Origin: UTCFX2 sp963726375
GTDB lineage: Bacteria; Chloroflexota; Anaerolineae; Anaerolineales; UBA4823
DNA length: 64,000 bases
Assembly (NCBI GenBank): GCA_963726375.1
Contig: CAVSCE010000008.1
Location: forward strand, 930,001 to 994,000
Direction of reading: 5' to 3'
The translations under genes were made by a program, and so were the position numbers. The notes under the pieces are model-generated. The model saw nothing but the letters and a program-made list of their open reading frames with translations. It did not search any database and had not been told where the DNA came from. Numbering within the stretch: the stretch's first letter is position 1; each line of letters opens with the position of its first letter. Positions 45,890 to 56,483 of the stretch are shown piece after piece.

Positions 45890-47180
45890 CTAATCGCCAA
45901 GCGCCTCCTCCTGGATCGCCATCCTGGCGACCTGGCTGGTGTTTGTCACCGTGTAAAGCTTTCCGTTCACATCGAAGTGGATCATGCGCGGAAACGTGAG
46001 CTCGTCTGGCCAGGGAATCGATGTAAGAAATGAGCCGCTGTTATCAAAGACCTTGAGCTGATAACCCTGGGTCGTATCGACCACGAAGACCCGCCCTTTA
46101 CCGTCTACAGCCATCGCATCGGGGCTGTTGAATTGCTGCTCGGCGTCCCCCTTACTGCCGAATCGATCCAGGAAGCTGCCCTGATCGTCGAATTTGTATA
46201 TCTCACTTGCGAACGTGTTGAGGACAAACACGTTGCCCAACCCGTCAACAGCAATCCTGTTGATGCTGGATGGATCGTTCTTCGGGGCGATTCCTTCCAA
46301 GAGGGAGTCTTTTTTCCAGAGGAGATTGCCCTGCGAATCATATTGAAGCAGCCCATCGTCGGCGCTGGCTGTGTTCACCGCGAAAATGCGGTTAGACGGG
46401 TCGATTGCGACCTGATCGAGGTTCAAATCCGGAAACTGCCCGGGGATCGAGCCAGCAGAAGCGCCATCCGCTGAATTGTAGATCAGAAGATCACCGCCCC
46501 GCGCAACATAGAGGCTGCCGCTGAAATTTGCCGCCATGGATCGGATGATAACATTATCGTTACGGTCAGGCTCAACCTGGATCAGCTGGATGAATTTGCC
46601 GTCCTGGTCGAATTTCTGGAGGCGACCATCGGAATAATCTGCGACAAAAATATTCCCCTGGGGGTCGACAGCCACATAGCGCGGGTCGTCAAACTAGACC
46701 GGGGCCGGTGCCGTCACCGCCAAACAAGAGCTCCACCTTCACGGCTGGAGGCGCGGTTGCGGCAGGAACTGAAGTCGGTAGATTCACAGCCATTGTTGGC
46801 ACAATCGCGCCTATCTCTGTTGGAGATAAGTCTTTGACTGCCTCGCCAAATATCGCGGCCGAGGTGAATACGCCTGTCGCGGACATAATGACGCTGGAGA
46901 ATACGCAGATGCTGACGAAAACAACGATCAGGATGAGAATCAACGAGGCTTTTCCCCGGCGAGAGGGTTCAGCATTTCCACCTGGGGATGAGAGCTGAAC
47001 GATGACCGGTGAGACTGGATGGTCATGGTCAGCCTCTTTGCGCGGGAGATATTCAGGCGGTACAAGGACATTGCTGCCGCAGTACTCGCAACGAATTGAT
47101 GGCGCGTCAGGAATAGGAAGGCTGGCGCCGCAGGTAGGGCAGTGAAACAGTTGGGGGTTGGAAATCTGGTCGCGATCCAT
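45890..47180 (-). CDS. Zinc ribbon-membrane helix-NHL propeller protein (frameshifted)
   Basis: The N-terminus is a cytosolic zinc ribbon (FHCPTCGASLPIP, RCEYCGSNVLVPPEYL). One membrane helix follows (ASLILILIVVFVSICVFSSV), then a Thr/Pro/Ala stalk and an outer six-bladed NHL-type propeller (VAVDPQGNIFVADYSDGRL; IAVDGLGNVFVLNT; MAVDGKGRVFVVDT). The frame breaks at 46689-46695; removing one base gives GPGLFDDPRYVAVD. It sits between E1 beta and the lipoyl-PglD gene. Its stop (TAG) directly abuts the next ATG, so it is part of the operon. Propeller proteins like this often bind glycans or proteins outside the cell; the role in the cassette is unknown. Confidence 0.78.
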
Positions 47181-47244
47181 AGCTGCCGTCTCTCTGATAT
47201 CGATAAATTTTGTCTAAAAAATACCATTCATCTGAAAGCTTATT

Positions 47245-48281
47245 TTACCTTTGGATGACGATTTTTTGGCATTTTGCAAGGATCGTTTCGATATCCGGGA
47301 GTACCTCGGCTTCAAGCAGCCCGCTTGCTGGAACGGGCAGGTCCATCGCAGCGATCCGATCGGAGGCCAGCAGGCGAGGCCCAAGCGCCTGGGCGGCTTG
47401 AGAAACGATTTCTGCGCCCCAGCCAAGGGACCGTGTTCCTTCCTCCAGGGTCAGCAGCCTGCGGGTCCTGCCAACGGACTCCAGGATTTCAGCTGTTGCG
47501 AATGGAGCCAGCTGGGATGGGGCGACGATCTCAACAAAAATCTCCTGTTCATAAGCCAGGCGGAGTGCGGCCTGGCGGGCAAGCTCTACCATATAACCGT
47601 ATGTCGCCAGGGTCAGCGCAGCATGCGGAGCCCCACGCACTTTTAAAGTATAGGTTGGGGCATAGGGATTTATCCCCCGATTGGAATTCCCTGTTTCCGG
47701 CAAGCGTTCCTGGATCTCAAACTCGCTGCCCTCCTGGATTTCTTGGGTGCGGAGCAGATAAAGAAGCTTGTTTTCAATGAAAAGGACGGGATCATCGTCA
47801 AAAACTGCCTGATAGAGAAGTTTGCCCGGGTCGCCGAGGGCGCAAGGCGCCAGTATCCGCAGCCCAGGCACACCGAGGAACAGCTTTTCGAGGGTCTGGC
47901 TGTGGGTTGGTCCGTAGCCTCGCCTTCCGCCCATCGGGGTGCGTACGACAAGCGGGACGCTTACCTGCTGGTTGTACATCCATCGAAACTTGGATGCATG
48001 GTTGATCAACTGGTCGGCAGCCAGCGTCATGAAATCACCGAACATGATCTCGACCACCGGGCGGAACCCGCGCAGCGCCATCCCGGTCGCCATGCCGACG
48101 ATTCCAGCTTCAGAAATTGGAGTGGTCAGCACACGCCCGGGAAGAGGTCAGAAAGCCCGCGGGTCACTTTGAATGCACCGCCATAGGGATCAAGGACATC
48201 TTCACCGAGCAAAATCACCCGTTGATCGTCGCTGAGGGCTTGAAGCAGGGCGGAATTTAAGGAATCCAAAACACTGACCAT
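47245..48281 (-). CDS. 2-Oxoacid dehydrogenase E1 beta subunit (frameshifted)
   Basis: Transketolase-like beta subunit of a pyruvate, branched-chain or acetoin-type dehydrogenase E1. The N-terminus (LNSALLQALSDDQRVILLGE) begins at ATG 48281, with AAGGA upstream. The frame breaks near 48134-48141 (one base missing, FPGRVLTTPISEAGIVG when repaired). GFRPVVEIMFGDF, GGRRGYGPTHSQ, the C-terminal LLTLEEGTRSLGWGAEI and PVPAS are family marks. It needs the alpha subunit encoded just upstream. Substrate preference cannot be read from the sequence. No E2 catalytic or E3 gene is nearby. Confidence 0.9.
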
Positions 48282-48290
48282 TATTTATCC

Positions 48291-49236
48291 TTAATCGAAC
48301 AGACCTGGTCCCAGGGCGCCCGTCTCATCCAGGATTGGATTTGGGGTTGGGCTTTCCAGGGCAACCTGGAATGCGCTGCCGATCTCGGCCTGGACCTCAA
48401 CCTCGATCCTGGCTCGCGCGACTGGATCGAGGCGTCTGGCGTGAATGGCCAGAGGATCGCGCTCCTGCCGGAGCCTGGAAACCACTTCCGGCGGGCGAGT
48501 ATCGTCGCCTTTAGAGTGCGGTCCAAAGCGGACCGTTTCGATGATGAGAGCATGCGGCTTCAAGTTCTGCCGGATTTCATGCGAGCAGCCGCTTTGCAAG
48601 TGGGAGGATTTCAAGCACATCGCTGCTCTCGAGCTCTGCAGCCGGGATGCCGAAAGCCTCGAACCGGGCGGAAATGCTGCCCGAGACGGCCAGCTCGATC
48701 GGTGTGGTCTGGGCGATCCGGTTGTTTTCGACGACATACAGAATGGGAGCGCCCCAGAGCGAGGCCAGATTCAACGATTCGTAAAGAACGCCTTCCCCCA
48801 GCGTGCCGTCACCCAGGAAGACGACCGTCACAGCTCCGCTCTCTTTCCACTTCTCAGCCACTGCCATCCCGGTCGCAATCGGCAGGATGCCTCCCTGCAC
48901 GCCATTGGAGTAGAAGTTGCGCCAGTGCAGGTGCTGCGAGCCGCCCCTTCCCCCGCAAACGCCGCTGGATTTGCCCATCATCTCGGCAAACAGCGCACCC
49001 GGACTTCCACCGCAGGCGAGGAAGTGACCATGGCAGCGGTGGTTGCTGAAGACGATATCAGCCTCACTCAGATTCGTGAGCACACCGGCAGCATCGGCTT
49101 CTTCGCCGAGGTAGGTGTGCGTGGTGCCAAAAAACACCCCCCTGGAAAAATTTTCCAAAACCGTCTCTTCAAAACGGCGGATCCGGAACATGATCCGGTA
49201 AAGCTCGTTGTTATCGATCATGTTTTCAGCGGACAT
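48291..49236 (-). CDS. 2-Oxoacid dehydrogenase E1 alpha subunit (frameshifted)
   Basis: TPP-binding alpha subunit. The TPP motif runs from VVFLGDGTLGEG to LYVVENNRIAQT (GDG to NN). FRIRRFEETVLENFSRG and GGRGGSQHLHW are typical. The ATG at 49236 has CAGGAG upstream and overlaps the sugar transferase end by 11 bases. The frame breaks near 48578-48581; removing one base gives KRLLAEIRQNLKPHALIIET, and the last part is in the next frame. The E1 beta gene starts 9 bases later. Alpha and beta would form an alpha2-beta2 enzyme that decarboxylates a 2-oxoacid and acylates a lipoyl arm. Confidence 0.9.
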
Positions 49237-49894
49237 GGTCTCCTGCCTGCCCTGGTGATTTGACATCAGATAAATCACAAGAGCCCATAAATTCCTCGGC
49301 TGTGGCATGCCCGGGTTGGCTGATCCCTTCCCGACGGATCACTTTTCCCAGCGTTGCCAGCAAAATGCGGAGATCCAGCCAAAATGACCAGTGATCGACG
49401 TACCAGACGTCCAAACGGAATTTATCTTCCCATGTCAGCACATTCCGGCCATTAACCTGCGCCCAGCCTGTGATCCCAGGGAGAGCATCATGGCGGCGGG
49501 CTTGCTCAGGGCTGTAGCGATCCAGATAGCTCATCAGGAGCGGGCGCGGTCCGACGCAGCTCATCTCACCGCGCAGCACATTGAGCAGCTCGGGCAGCTC
49601 ATCCAGGCTGGTGGAGCGCAATACCCTTCCCAGGCGGGAGAGTCTTGTCTGATCAGGAAGCAATTCGCCCTGTTCGTCGCGAAGATCAGCCATCGATCGG
49701 AATTTATAGATCCAAAAAGGACGGCTCTTCAAGCCTGGGCGGAGCTGCTTGAACAGAACCGGCGACCCCAGCTTGAATCGAACCAAAAGCGCCACGACGA
49801 TCAAGACAGGTGAAAGAATCAGCAAGCCGGAAGCCGATGCCAGCAGGTCGAACAGGCGTTTGGAGAGGGGGATTCCAGCAGGGAAAAGCGCCAT
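49226..49894 (-). CDS. PglC-like sugar-1-phosphate (phosphoglycosyl) transferase
   Basis: A small (222-residue) bacterial sugar transferase. It moves a phospho-sugar from a nucleotide sugar onto undecaprenyl phosphate to start glycan assembly. One N-terminal re-entrant membrane helix (RLFDLLASASGLLILSPVLI), IYKFRSM, the catalytic Asp-Glu pair in TSLDELPELLNVLRGEMS, and VGPRPLLMSYL and PGITGWAQVNGRN are present. The short form without extra membrane helices is that of PglC/WlaH rather than WbaP. The ATG at 49894 follows the mfd stop by one base, with GGAGG 9 bases before. In-frame starts further up lie within mfd. Confidence 0.94.
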   Translation of the reverse strand: MALFPAGIPLSKRLFDLLASASGLLILSPVLIVVALLVRFKLGSPVLFKQLRPGLKSRPFWIYKFRSMADLRDEQGELLPDQTRLSRLGRVLRSTSLDELPELLNVLRGEMSCVGPRPLLMSYLDRYSPEQARRHDALPGITGWAQVNGRNVLTWEDKFRLDVWYVDHWSFWLDLRILLATLGKVIRREGISQPGHATAEEFMGSCDLSDVKSPGQAGDHVR

Positions 49895-49895
49895 C

Positions 49896-52800
49896 TCAGC
49901 CAGCCTCCGATACGGGCGATTTTCCACGGACCTGAAGCCCGTCGAGAATTTCCAACAGCATCTCGAGCCCACCCGCAGCATCCGTGATCGGGATCCATAA
50001 TGCGGTCTTGCCAAGGCGCATCTGTGGTCCAAGTGGAGGCAGATCTTCCGGGATTTCGCCATCCGGGAAGCGAAGCGCATACTGGCCGTTTTCTACAGTC
50101 AATGAGGCGAGACCGGCGCGTTCGGCGAAAAGCTTGATCTTGAACTGGGTGAAAAGGTTGCTGACCGCCTCTGGTATGGGGCCGAAGCGATCTGTAAACT
50201 CCTCGGCCATCGCTTCCAGATCGGCGGTTTCCCTGGCTTCGGCCATGCGCCGGTACAGCCCCAGGCGGACGCGGTTATCCGAGACATAATCAGCCGGGAT
50301 CGCGGACGGCAGCGGCAGCTCGACATTGACTGGATTCAGCGGCACGCTGGTGCCGGGGATGGTTGGGACATTCTGCTGGTCCGATCCTGGCCGCAAGCGG
50401 TGGACAGCCTGGGCCAGCATGCTGGTGTACAGGTGAAATCCGACAGCAGCGATATGCCCATGCTGGCGGGTGCCGAGGATATCGCCAGTGCCGCGGATTT
50501 CCAGATCGCGCATCGCGATGGAGAATCCTGCACCGAGCTGGGTATTCTCTGCGATCGTTTCCAGCCGCTGACGGCCTTCATAGGTCGGTGACTTGCGGTT
50601 GTGGCGGAAGAAATAAGCATAGGCGCGCTGCGCGCCGCGCCCGACCCTGCCGCGCAGCTGATAAAGCTGCGCCAGGCCGAATGTGTCTGCCCGATCGACG
50701 ATCAATGTATTTGCGTTAGGGATATCCAGGCCAGACTCAATGATGGAGGTCGAGAGGAGCACGTCTACGTCACCGCGAGAGAAAGCCTCCATCCGACTGG
50801 CGAGCCGGGTCTCATCCATCTGGCCGTGAGCGACGGTGATACGCGCTTCGGGGACCATCTGCTGCAGGTGGCTGTGCATCGCTCCGATGGTCTGGACTCG
50901 ATTATGGACGAAAAATATCTGACCGCCGCGCTCCAATTCACGTTGGATCGCCTGCTTGACAAGCCGCGGAGAATAAGGACCGACGTGTGTGACGATCGGC
51001 AAACGCTCTTCTGGTGGGGTATTGATGGTCGAAATGTCGCGCACACCGCTCAGCGCCATATACAGCGTGCGAGGAATCGGCGTCGCAGTCAGCGTCAGCA
51101 CATCGACTTCCGTGCGCATTTGCTTGAGCTTCTCTTTATGGGTGACACCGAAACGCTGTTCTTCATCGATGATCAGCAGGCCGAGATCCTTGAAATTCAC
51201 GTCGGAAGACAGCAGCCGGTGCGTACCGATCACAATATCCACTTTACCGTTCGACAGTTTTGAGACGATCTCGTGCTGCTGCTGCGGGGAGCGGAACCGC
51301 GAGAGCATCTCAACCTCAACAGGGAAAGCCGAAAGGCGCTGAGTGAAGGTCTGGAAATGCTGCTGAGCCAGCACGGTGGTAGGGACCAGGATCGCGACTT
51401 GCTTTCCATTTTCGACAGCTTTGAATGCGGCGCGCAGCGCAACTTCGGTTTTTCCATAACCGACATCGCCGCAGATCAGACGGTCCATCGGGCGGGCGAG
51501 CTGCATGTCACGCTTGACATCTGAAAGCACTCGCATCTGGTCGTCCGTTTCAATATAAGGGAAGCTTGCCTCCAGCTCCTGCTGCCAGATTGAGTCTTCA
51601 GCAAACTCAAATCCCTGGACCACGCTGCGCTTCGCATAAAGCTCCAGGAGCTCCTCTGCAACTTCCTGGACAGACTCTTTAACATAAGCTTTTACATTCC
51701 GCCACTCACTGCTGCCCAGACGGCTCAGCGTTGGGGGACGGCTGTCAGAGCCGACATATCGGGTAAGCCGGTCGGCCTGATGGACCGGGACGAAAAGGTG
51801 AGAATCGTCGGCATACTCAATCGTCAGGTATTCGCGCTCAAACCCATCGACGCTACGGCGCACCAGCCCGATAAAGCGACCGATCCCATGGTCAACATGG
51901 ACGACATATTCATCGACCAGGAGGTCAGAGTAGCCGCTCTCTGGGGCTTCAGCATAGCGCTTTGCCCTCCGGCGCGGCTCTGGCCTGCGCCAGCCGAAGA
52001 TTTCGCCATCCGTCAGTAAATGGATCAGACCACCAGTTTCTGTTTCGAAGCTCCAACCTTCTGATAGGCTGCCTTCAATAAATACCGGCCAGCCAGCACC
52101 GTTCGATAGGCGCTGTTCTTGCCACAGCTCGCGCAGGCGGGCAGATTGGCGGGAGACGATCACCAGCGCTTCGCCGGCTTGAAAACGTGCTTTCAACAAC
52201 TCCATCAAAGTCTTCAGTCGCCCCAGGAAACGCTCACCAGGTTGGAAGCGCTGGCTTAAAAGCCCGACAGTTTCAGTTTTCAGCTCATTTTCAAGCTCTT
52301 TCCCGCTTTGGGCCAGATCCTGGGTCAGATGGACGCTCAACATGTCGTTGATCTCATCGAGGGTGAGATACGGGACTGGGAAGTCTTCGGGGAGCGTTCC
52401 TTCAGAGATCGAGTCGCGCCGGGTTTCGACGTGCCTGTGTTTCAATCTCGGAAATCACCTCTTCCAACGCCTGGCGATCATCGACCAAAACCAAAGCCTG
52501 ACGAGGCAGATAATCGAGCAAGCCAGCTGGCGTGGGATGAAAAAGCGGCAGATAGAATTCGCTTGGGCCCTCATCCATTTCGGTTGGAAGCTCGCCGTCC
52601 CGCAGCAGAAATTCGCGCGCCGGTGTAATCAGGATGCGCGCCTCGTCTGCATCATCAGATGGTTTTGAAGTCCTCTGGGTGCTGGGATCAAATTCACGAA
52701 GCGTGTCGATCTCATCGCCAAAGAATTCCAGACGAAGCGGCTGAGCCTCGGCCGTCGGCCAGATATCCAGTATGCCTCCACGCCGGGCAAACTGTCCTGG

Positions 52801-53346
52801 AGCAATAACGGTGTTGACGGATTCGTAATTCAACCGCAGGCAGATCCTGGATAGTTCGTCTATCCGAATCACCTGACCGACCTTCAACGTCCGTGCGGCT
52901 TTCAGGAAATCCCGGCGGGGGATGGTTCGTGTCATTAAGGCGCGAGCTGGCGCGACCAAAATAGGCGGCTGATCGAGGCGCGGTGCGCCCGGGATATGAT
53001 ATGCAGCCAGGGTCGTAAGCGCTGTCAGACGCTCTCGGCGAGTGCTCTCGCCCCAGGATGCATTTTCATAAAAAAGCGGCGTTGGCTCAGGGAAGAGCAA
53101 ACGCGGCGCATCGGGCAGCCAAAGCCCAAGCTCATCGAATATCGTCAGGGCGCGATCAGCCCGGTCCGTGACGACAAGAATGGACCTCTTCAGCTCGGAA
53201 TACAAACCGGCGAGGACAGGCAGGCGAGCTGAACGGCGCAATCCCAGCGGCGGCTCGGATGTCCCGGCTTCCAAACTGACCAGAAGGTTCTTCTCAGACT
53301 GGATGATCGGGCCGATAAGGAGTTCTAATCCGGCTGTCTGTGGCAT
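49896..53346 (-). CDS. mfd: Transcription-repair coupling factor Mfd (frameshifted)
   Basis: Removes stalled RNA polymerase and recruits UvrA. Order: UvrB-like N-terminal domain, polymerase-interaction domain (YLTIEYADDSHLFVPVHQ), helicase with Walker A GDVGYGKTEVALRAA and DEEQRFGV, RecG-like TRG region (QLYQLRGRVGRG), and the C-terminal TRCF domain. The frame breaks near 52415-52440: before, EEVISEIETQAR; after, RDSISEGTLPEDFPVPYL. Repaired length is about 1,150 residues, the family norm. Its ATG shares an A with the pth stop (TAATG). Confidence 0.95.
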
Positions 53347-53960
53347 TACTCAATAACCGTACCGTTGTATTGGTTCATTGCTGCATCCAGGCCTTCGTTG
53401 ATAAAGGTCAGGATTGAATTTACTGCTCGATCCAATGTTTCGACCAGGATGACCCTTTCGCTGCTGGAAAAATCCTGCAGCACGTAATCAGCGGCATCCA
53501 TCCTGCCAGGTGGGCGGCCAATCCCAACGCGCAAGCGCGGGAAGTCTTGAGTCCCTAGCCTGTCTATAATGGAAGCAATCCCTTTCTGTCCCGCCGAGCC
53601 TCCGCCGGGGCGCAGGCGCAGTATCCCTAAGGGCAGGTCGACATCATCGGATGCCACGAGCAAGCGATCCAGAGGGATTTTGTAATACTTCAATAGCGCG
53701 CCTACTGCCTGGCCGGAAAGGTTCATAAAGGTGTGCGGCTTGGCAAGGATTATCCTTTTTCCGTCGATCTCGGCCTTTGTGACCAGCGCCTTTGATTCCA
53801 CCCGGGAAAATTTGAGATCCATTTTTGCCGCAAACCGGTCGAGGACCATGAAACCGACATTATGGCGGTTGAGGCGGTACTGGATACCGGGGTTGCCCAA
53901 TCCAGCGATCAGGAAAAAGGCGGGAATCTCGCCAGCTGTTTGGCTCGATTTATTGAACAT
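53346..53960 (-). CDS. pth: Peptidyl-tRNA hydrolase
   Basis: Frees tRNA from stalled peptidyl-tRNA. FFLIAGLGNPGIQYRLNRHN holds the catalytic His, KPHTFMNLSG and SDDVDLPLG hold the conserved Asn and Asp, and GGGSAGQKGIASI is typical. The ATG at 53960 overlaps the stop of the upstream gene (TGATG). Pth-mfd adjacency is common in bacteria. Length (204 residues) is normal. Confidence 0.97.
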   Translation of the reverse strand: MFNKSSQTAGEIPAFFLIAGLGNPGIQYRLNRHNVGFMVLDRFAAKMDLKFSRVESKALVTKAEIDGKRIILAKPHTFMNLSGQAVGALLKYYKIPLDRLLVASDDVDLPLGILRLRPGGGSAGQKGIASIIDRLGTQDFPRLRVGIGRPPGRMDAADYVLQDFSSSERVILVETLDRAVNSILTFINEGLDAAMNQYNGTVIE

Positions 53961-54640
53961 CAATTCTTACGCCCTAATCTGCGAACCGCGCCAACCATCC
54001 CGGCGAAGGCGAACAGACCGACCACGATCAAGACGCCTTTGATCGCATAGTCCAAAATATCTTGCTGATCCAGCTCTATCGGATTTCTCGCCAATGGAGT
54101 TGGGGAAGGGAGTGCCGCTGGCGAAACCTGGGAAGGCACAAGCGGCGGTGTGAAGGTAGGCGTTCGAGCAGGGGCAGCGGTCGCAGTTGGCTGAGGCGGC
54201 AGCGGGGTATTGGTTTCGATGGGCGAATAATTTCGGACCCTCAGCCCGGACACGGTCACTGATTTTTGGCTGCTATCCTTGAAGGTCACTTCCATCCGAA
54301 GATTGTAATCGCCATCGGTCAGCATCCCCGTATCCCAGAGCGCGAGCATCGTCCCGGTGACCGGCTGAATCCCCTGCTTGATCAGGAACCAGGTTTGTGA
54401 AGAATCCTGAGCGTATCCAAAGGTTAATTCTACAGTCTGGAAGTTCTCGAGGGTTGTATTGACGATGACTGGGATGCTGCCCTGAAGCGCCTGACCGGTC
54501 TGCGGAGATAGGATCTGGATCGCGTCGTCCGGCTGAGGAGTTGGGGTGGCTTGCTGGTCGAGCCGGCGCGCCTGGGCAACATTAACCGTAAAAACGATCA
54601 TTATCAAAATTAGCAGGAGCAGGATTAGCAATTTTCGCAT
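53960..54640 (-). CDS. Secreted Ig-like domain protein with C-terminal membrane anchor
   Basis: Signal peptide (LLILLLLILIMIVFTVNVAQA), an Ig-like beta-sandwich (IQILSPQTGQALQGSIPVIV to the VTVSGLRVRNYSP strand), a Thr/Pro-rich stalk and a C-terminal membrane helix (AIKGVLIVVGLFAFAGMVGA) with a basic tail. This is a cell-surface anchored protein. I cannot assign a function. It is translationally coupled to pth, an odd partner for a surface protein, so the link is probably only transcriptional. Confidence 0.75.
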   Translation of the reverse strand: MRKLLILLLLILIMIVFTVNVAQARRLDQQATPTPQPDDAIQILSPQTGQALQGSIPVIVNTTLENFQTVELTFGYAQDSSQTWFLIKQGIQPVTGTMLALWDTGMLTDGDYNLRMEVTFKDSSQKSVTVSGLRVRNYSPIETNTPLPPQPTATAAPARTPTFTPPLVPSQVSPAALPSPTPLARNPIELDQQDILDYAIKGVLIVVGLFAFAGMVGAVRRLGRKN

Positions 54641-54768
54641 GACAACTTGTTACTATATCATGGTCACGTGTTCGGGTCAACCGGTGGCATCCATTTTTTT
54701 TACTGATCGCTGCGATATTATGGTAAACTCGAAAATGGTACTTCGATCGATCCCGCGTAACGGATTGG

Positions 54769-56451
54769 ATGAGTGGCATGGCGACAAAATATATCTTCTT
54801 CACCGGTGGTGTAGTCAGCTCGGTTGGAAAAGGCGTTACCGCGGCTGCGATTGGCAGGCTGCTCAAAGAGCGCGGTTTCAGCGTTGCTGTGCAAAAATTG
54901 GATCCCTATATTAACGTCGATCCTGGAACGATGAGCCCATATCAGCACGGAGAAGTCTACGTCCTGGATGACGGCGCTGAGACGGACCTGGACCTGGGTC
55001 ATTATGAGCGTTTTATCGACGTCAGCTTGAACCGGGTCTGCAACGTGACCACCGGCCAGGTCTATGCTGAAGTCATCAGCAAGGAGCGCCGCGGCGACTA
55101 CCTGGGTGGGACCATCCAGGTCATCCCCCACATCACAAATGAGATTAAGCGTCGAGTTGGCCTGGTCTCCAAGACGCTCGGCGCCGAGATTGTCCTGGTC
55201 GAAATCGGCGGGACAGTAGGCGATATCGAGTTGCTCCCGTTTCTGGAAGCCCTGCGCCAGATGAGGATTGATCTGGGCCGAGAAAATACGGTCTCGATCC
55301 ACGTCACCTGGCTGCCGCATATTGGCGCGACTTCTGAGCTGAAAACAAAACCCACCCAACACTCTGTCCGCGAGCTGCGCTCGATCGGCATTTCGCCGGA
55401 TGTTATCGTCGCCCGATCTGATTACCCGGTGGAGGATGACCTGAGGGAAAAGATCGCACTGTTCTGCGATGTGGAGCGCAGGGCGGTTATCCCGCTGGTC
55501 ACATCGCAGGTGCTTTATGAAGTGCCTCTGATTCTGGAAAAGCTGGGAATTGGCGAGTACTTGATGGGTCGGTTAGGACTGCAGGCTCGTCGCCAACCAG
55601 ATTGGCGGGAATGGGAGCGACTGGTTGAAGAAGTCCACCGCCCGAAACCTGTTGTGCACGTGGCTCTGGTAGGAAAATATGTCGAGCTGCATGATGCATA
55701 TTTTAGCGTCCGGGAAGCGCTGAAGCACGCTGCACTCTCACTGGGGATTGAGGTAGAGATTGATTGGCTGCATTCTTCAGACCTGGAGAAGGAACGGGGC
55801 TGGGAAGTCATCAAGAAAGCAGATGGGATTCTGGTCCCTGGCGGTTTTGGCAGCCGGGGGATCGAAGGGAAAATCAAGGCCGTTCGCTATGCCCGTGAGA
55901 ACCACGTGCCGTATCTGGGTCTTTGCCTTGGGATGCAGTTAATGGTCGTGGAGCTGGCGCGTCATTTAGTTGGGAGCGATGATCCAAACTCGACAGAGTT
56001 CGATCACACGACCGAGTACCCTGTGATCGATCTGATGCCAGACCAGCGCTCCATCGCGGATATGGGAGGAACCATGCGGCTGGGTCTGTATCCGTGCCAG
56101 CTTGTGCCTGGGACGCGGGCTGCCGCTGCATACCAAAAATCCTCGATCGAAGAGCGCCACCGTCATCGCTTTGAGTTGAACAACGCTTACCGGGAGATGT
56201 TAGAAAACGGCGGGATGGTCTGCAGCGGGATCTCCCCGGATGGGAAATTGGTCGAGATCGTGGAGCTGGCCGACCATCCTTTCATGCTGGCTACCCAGTT
56301 CCACCCAGAATTTCTCTCCAGACCAAACCGTCCGCACCCGTTGTTTGTGGGATTTCTGGATGCTATCCGCCAGCGGTTGGGGATTAAGCCCGAGATCAAC
56401 CAGGCTGAACCGCAAATCCTCTCCGCCCAGCAAGACCTGGAAGTTATCTGA
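54769..56451 (+). CDS. pyrG: CTP synthase
   Basis: Aminates UTP to CTP with glutamine. The synthetase start KYIFFTGGVVSSVGKGVTAA, QKLDPYINVDPGTMSPYQHG and GGTVGDIE are classical. The class-I glutaminase part has the nucleophile in LGLCLGMQLMV and the His-Glu pair in QFHPEFLSRP. A second ATG at 54778 gives a start closer to many homologues. Length (560 residues) is normal. It stands alone on the plus strand; the 128-bp gap before it has no clear regulatory structure. Confidence 0.97.
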   Translation: MSGMATKYIFFTGGVVSSVGKGVTAAAIGRLLKERGFSVAVQKLDPYINVDPGTMSPYQHGEVYVLDDGAETDLDLGHYERFIDVSLNRVCNVTTGQVYAEVISKERRGDYLGGTIQVIPHITNEIKRRVGLVSKTLGAEIVLVEIGGTVGDIELLPFLEALRQMRIDLGRENTVSIHVTWLPHIGATSELKTKPTQHSVRELRSIGISPDVIVARSDYPVEDDLREKIALFCDVERRAVIPLVTSQVLYEVPLILEKLGIGEYLMGRLGLQARRQPDWREWERLVEEVHRPKPVVHVALVGKYVELHDAYFSVREALKHAALSLGIEVEIDWLHSSDLEKERGWEVIKKADGILVPGGFGSRGIEGKIKAVRYARENHVPYLGLCLGMQLMVVELARHLVGSDDPNSTEFDHTTEYPVIDLMPDQRSIADMGGTMRLGLYPCQLVPGTRAAAAYQKSSIEERHRHRFELNNAYREMLENGGMVCSGISPDGKLVEIVELADHPFMLATQFHPEFLSRPNRPHPLFVGFLDAIRQRLGIKPEINQAEPQILSAQQDLEVI

Positions 56452-56483
56452 GGTTTTACCAAAAATTTTAATAATGGGGGAAG

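Noticed and set aside
49226..49308. E1 alpha start at 49308
   Set aside because: This would add 24 codons over the sugar transferase end; the ATG at 49236 has a clear AGGAG ribosome site.
54718..55362. 214-residue antisense open frame opposite pyrG
   Set aside because: It covers the strongly conserved pyrG coding strand and has no recognisable motif or ribosome site.
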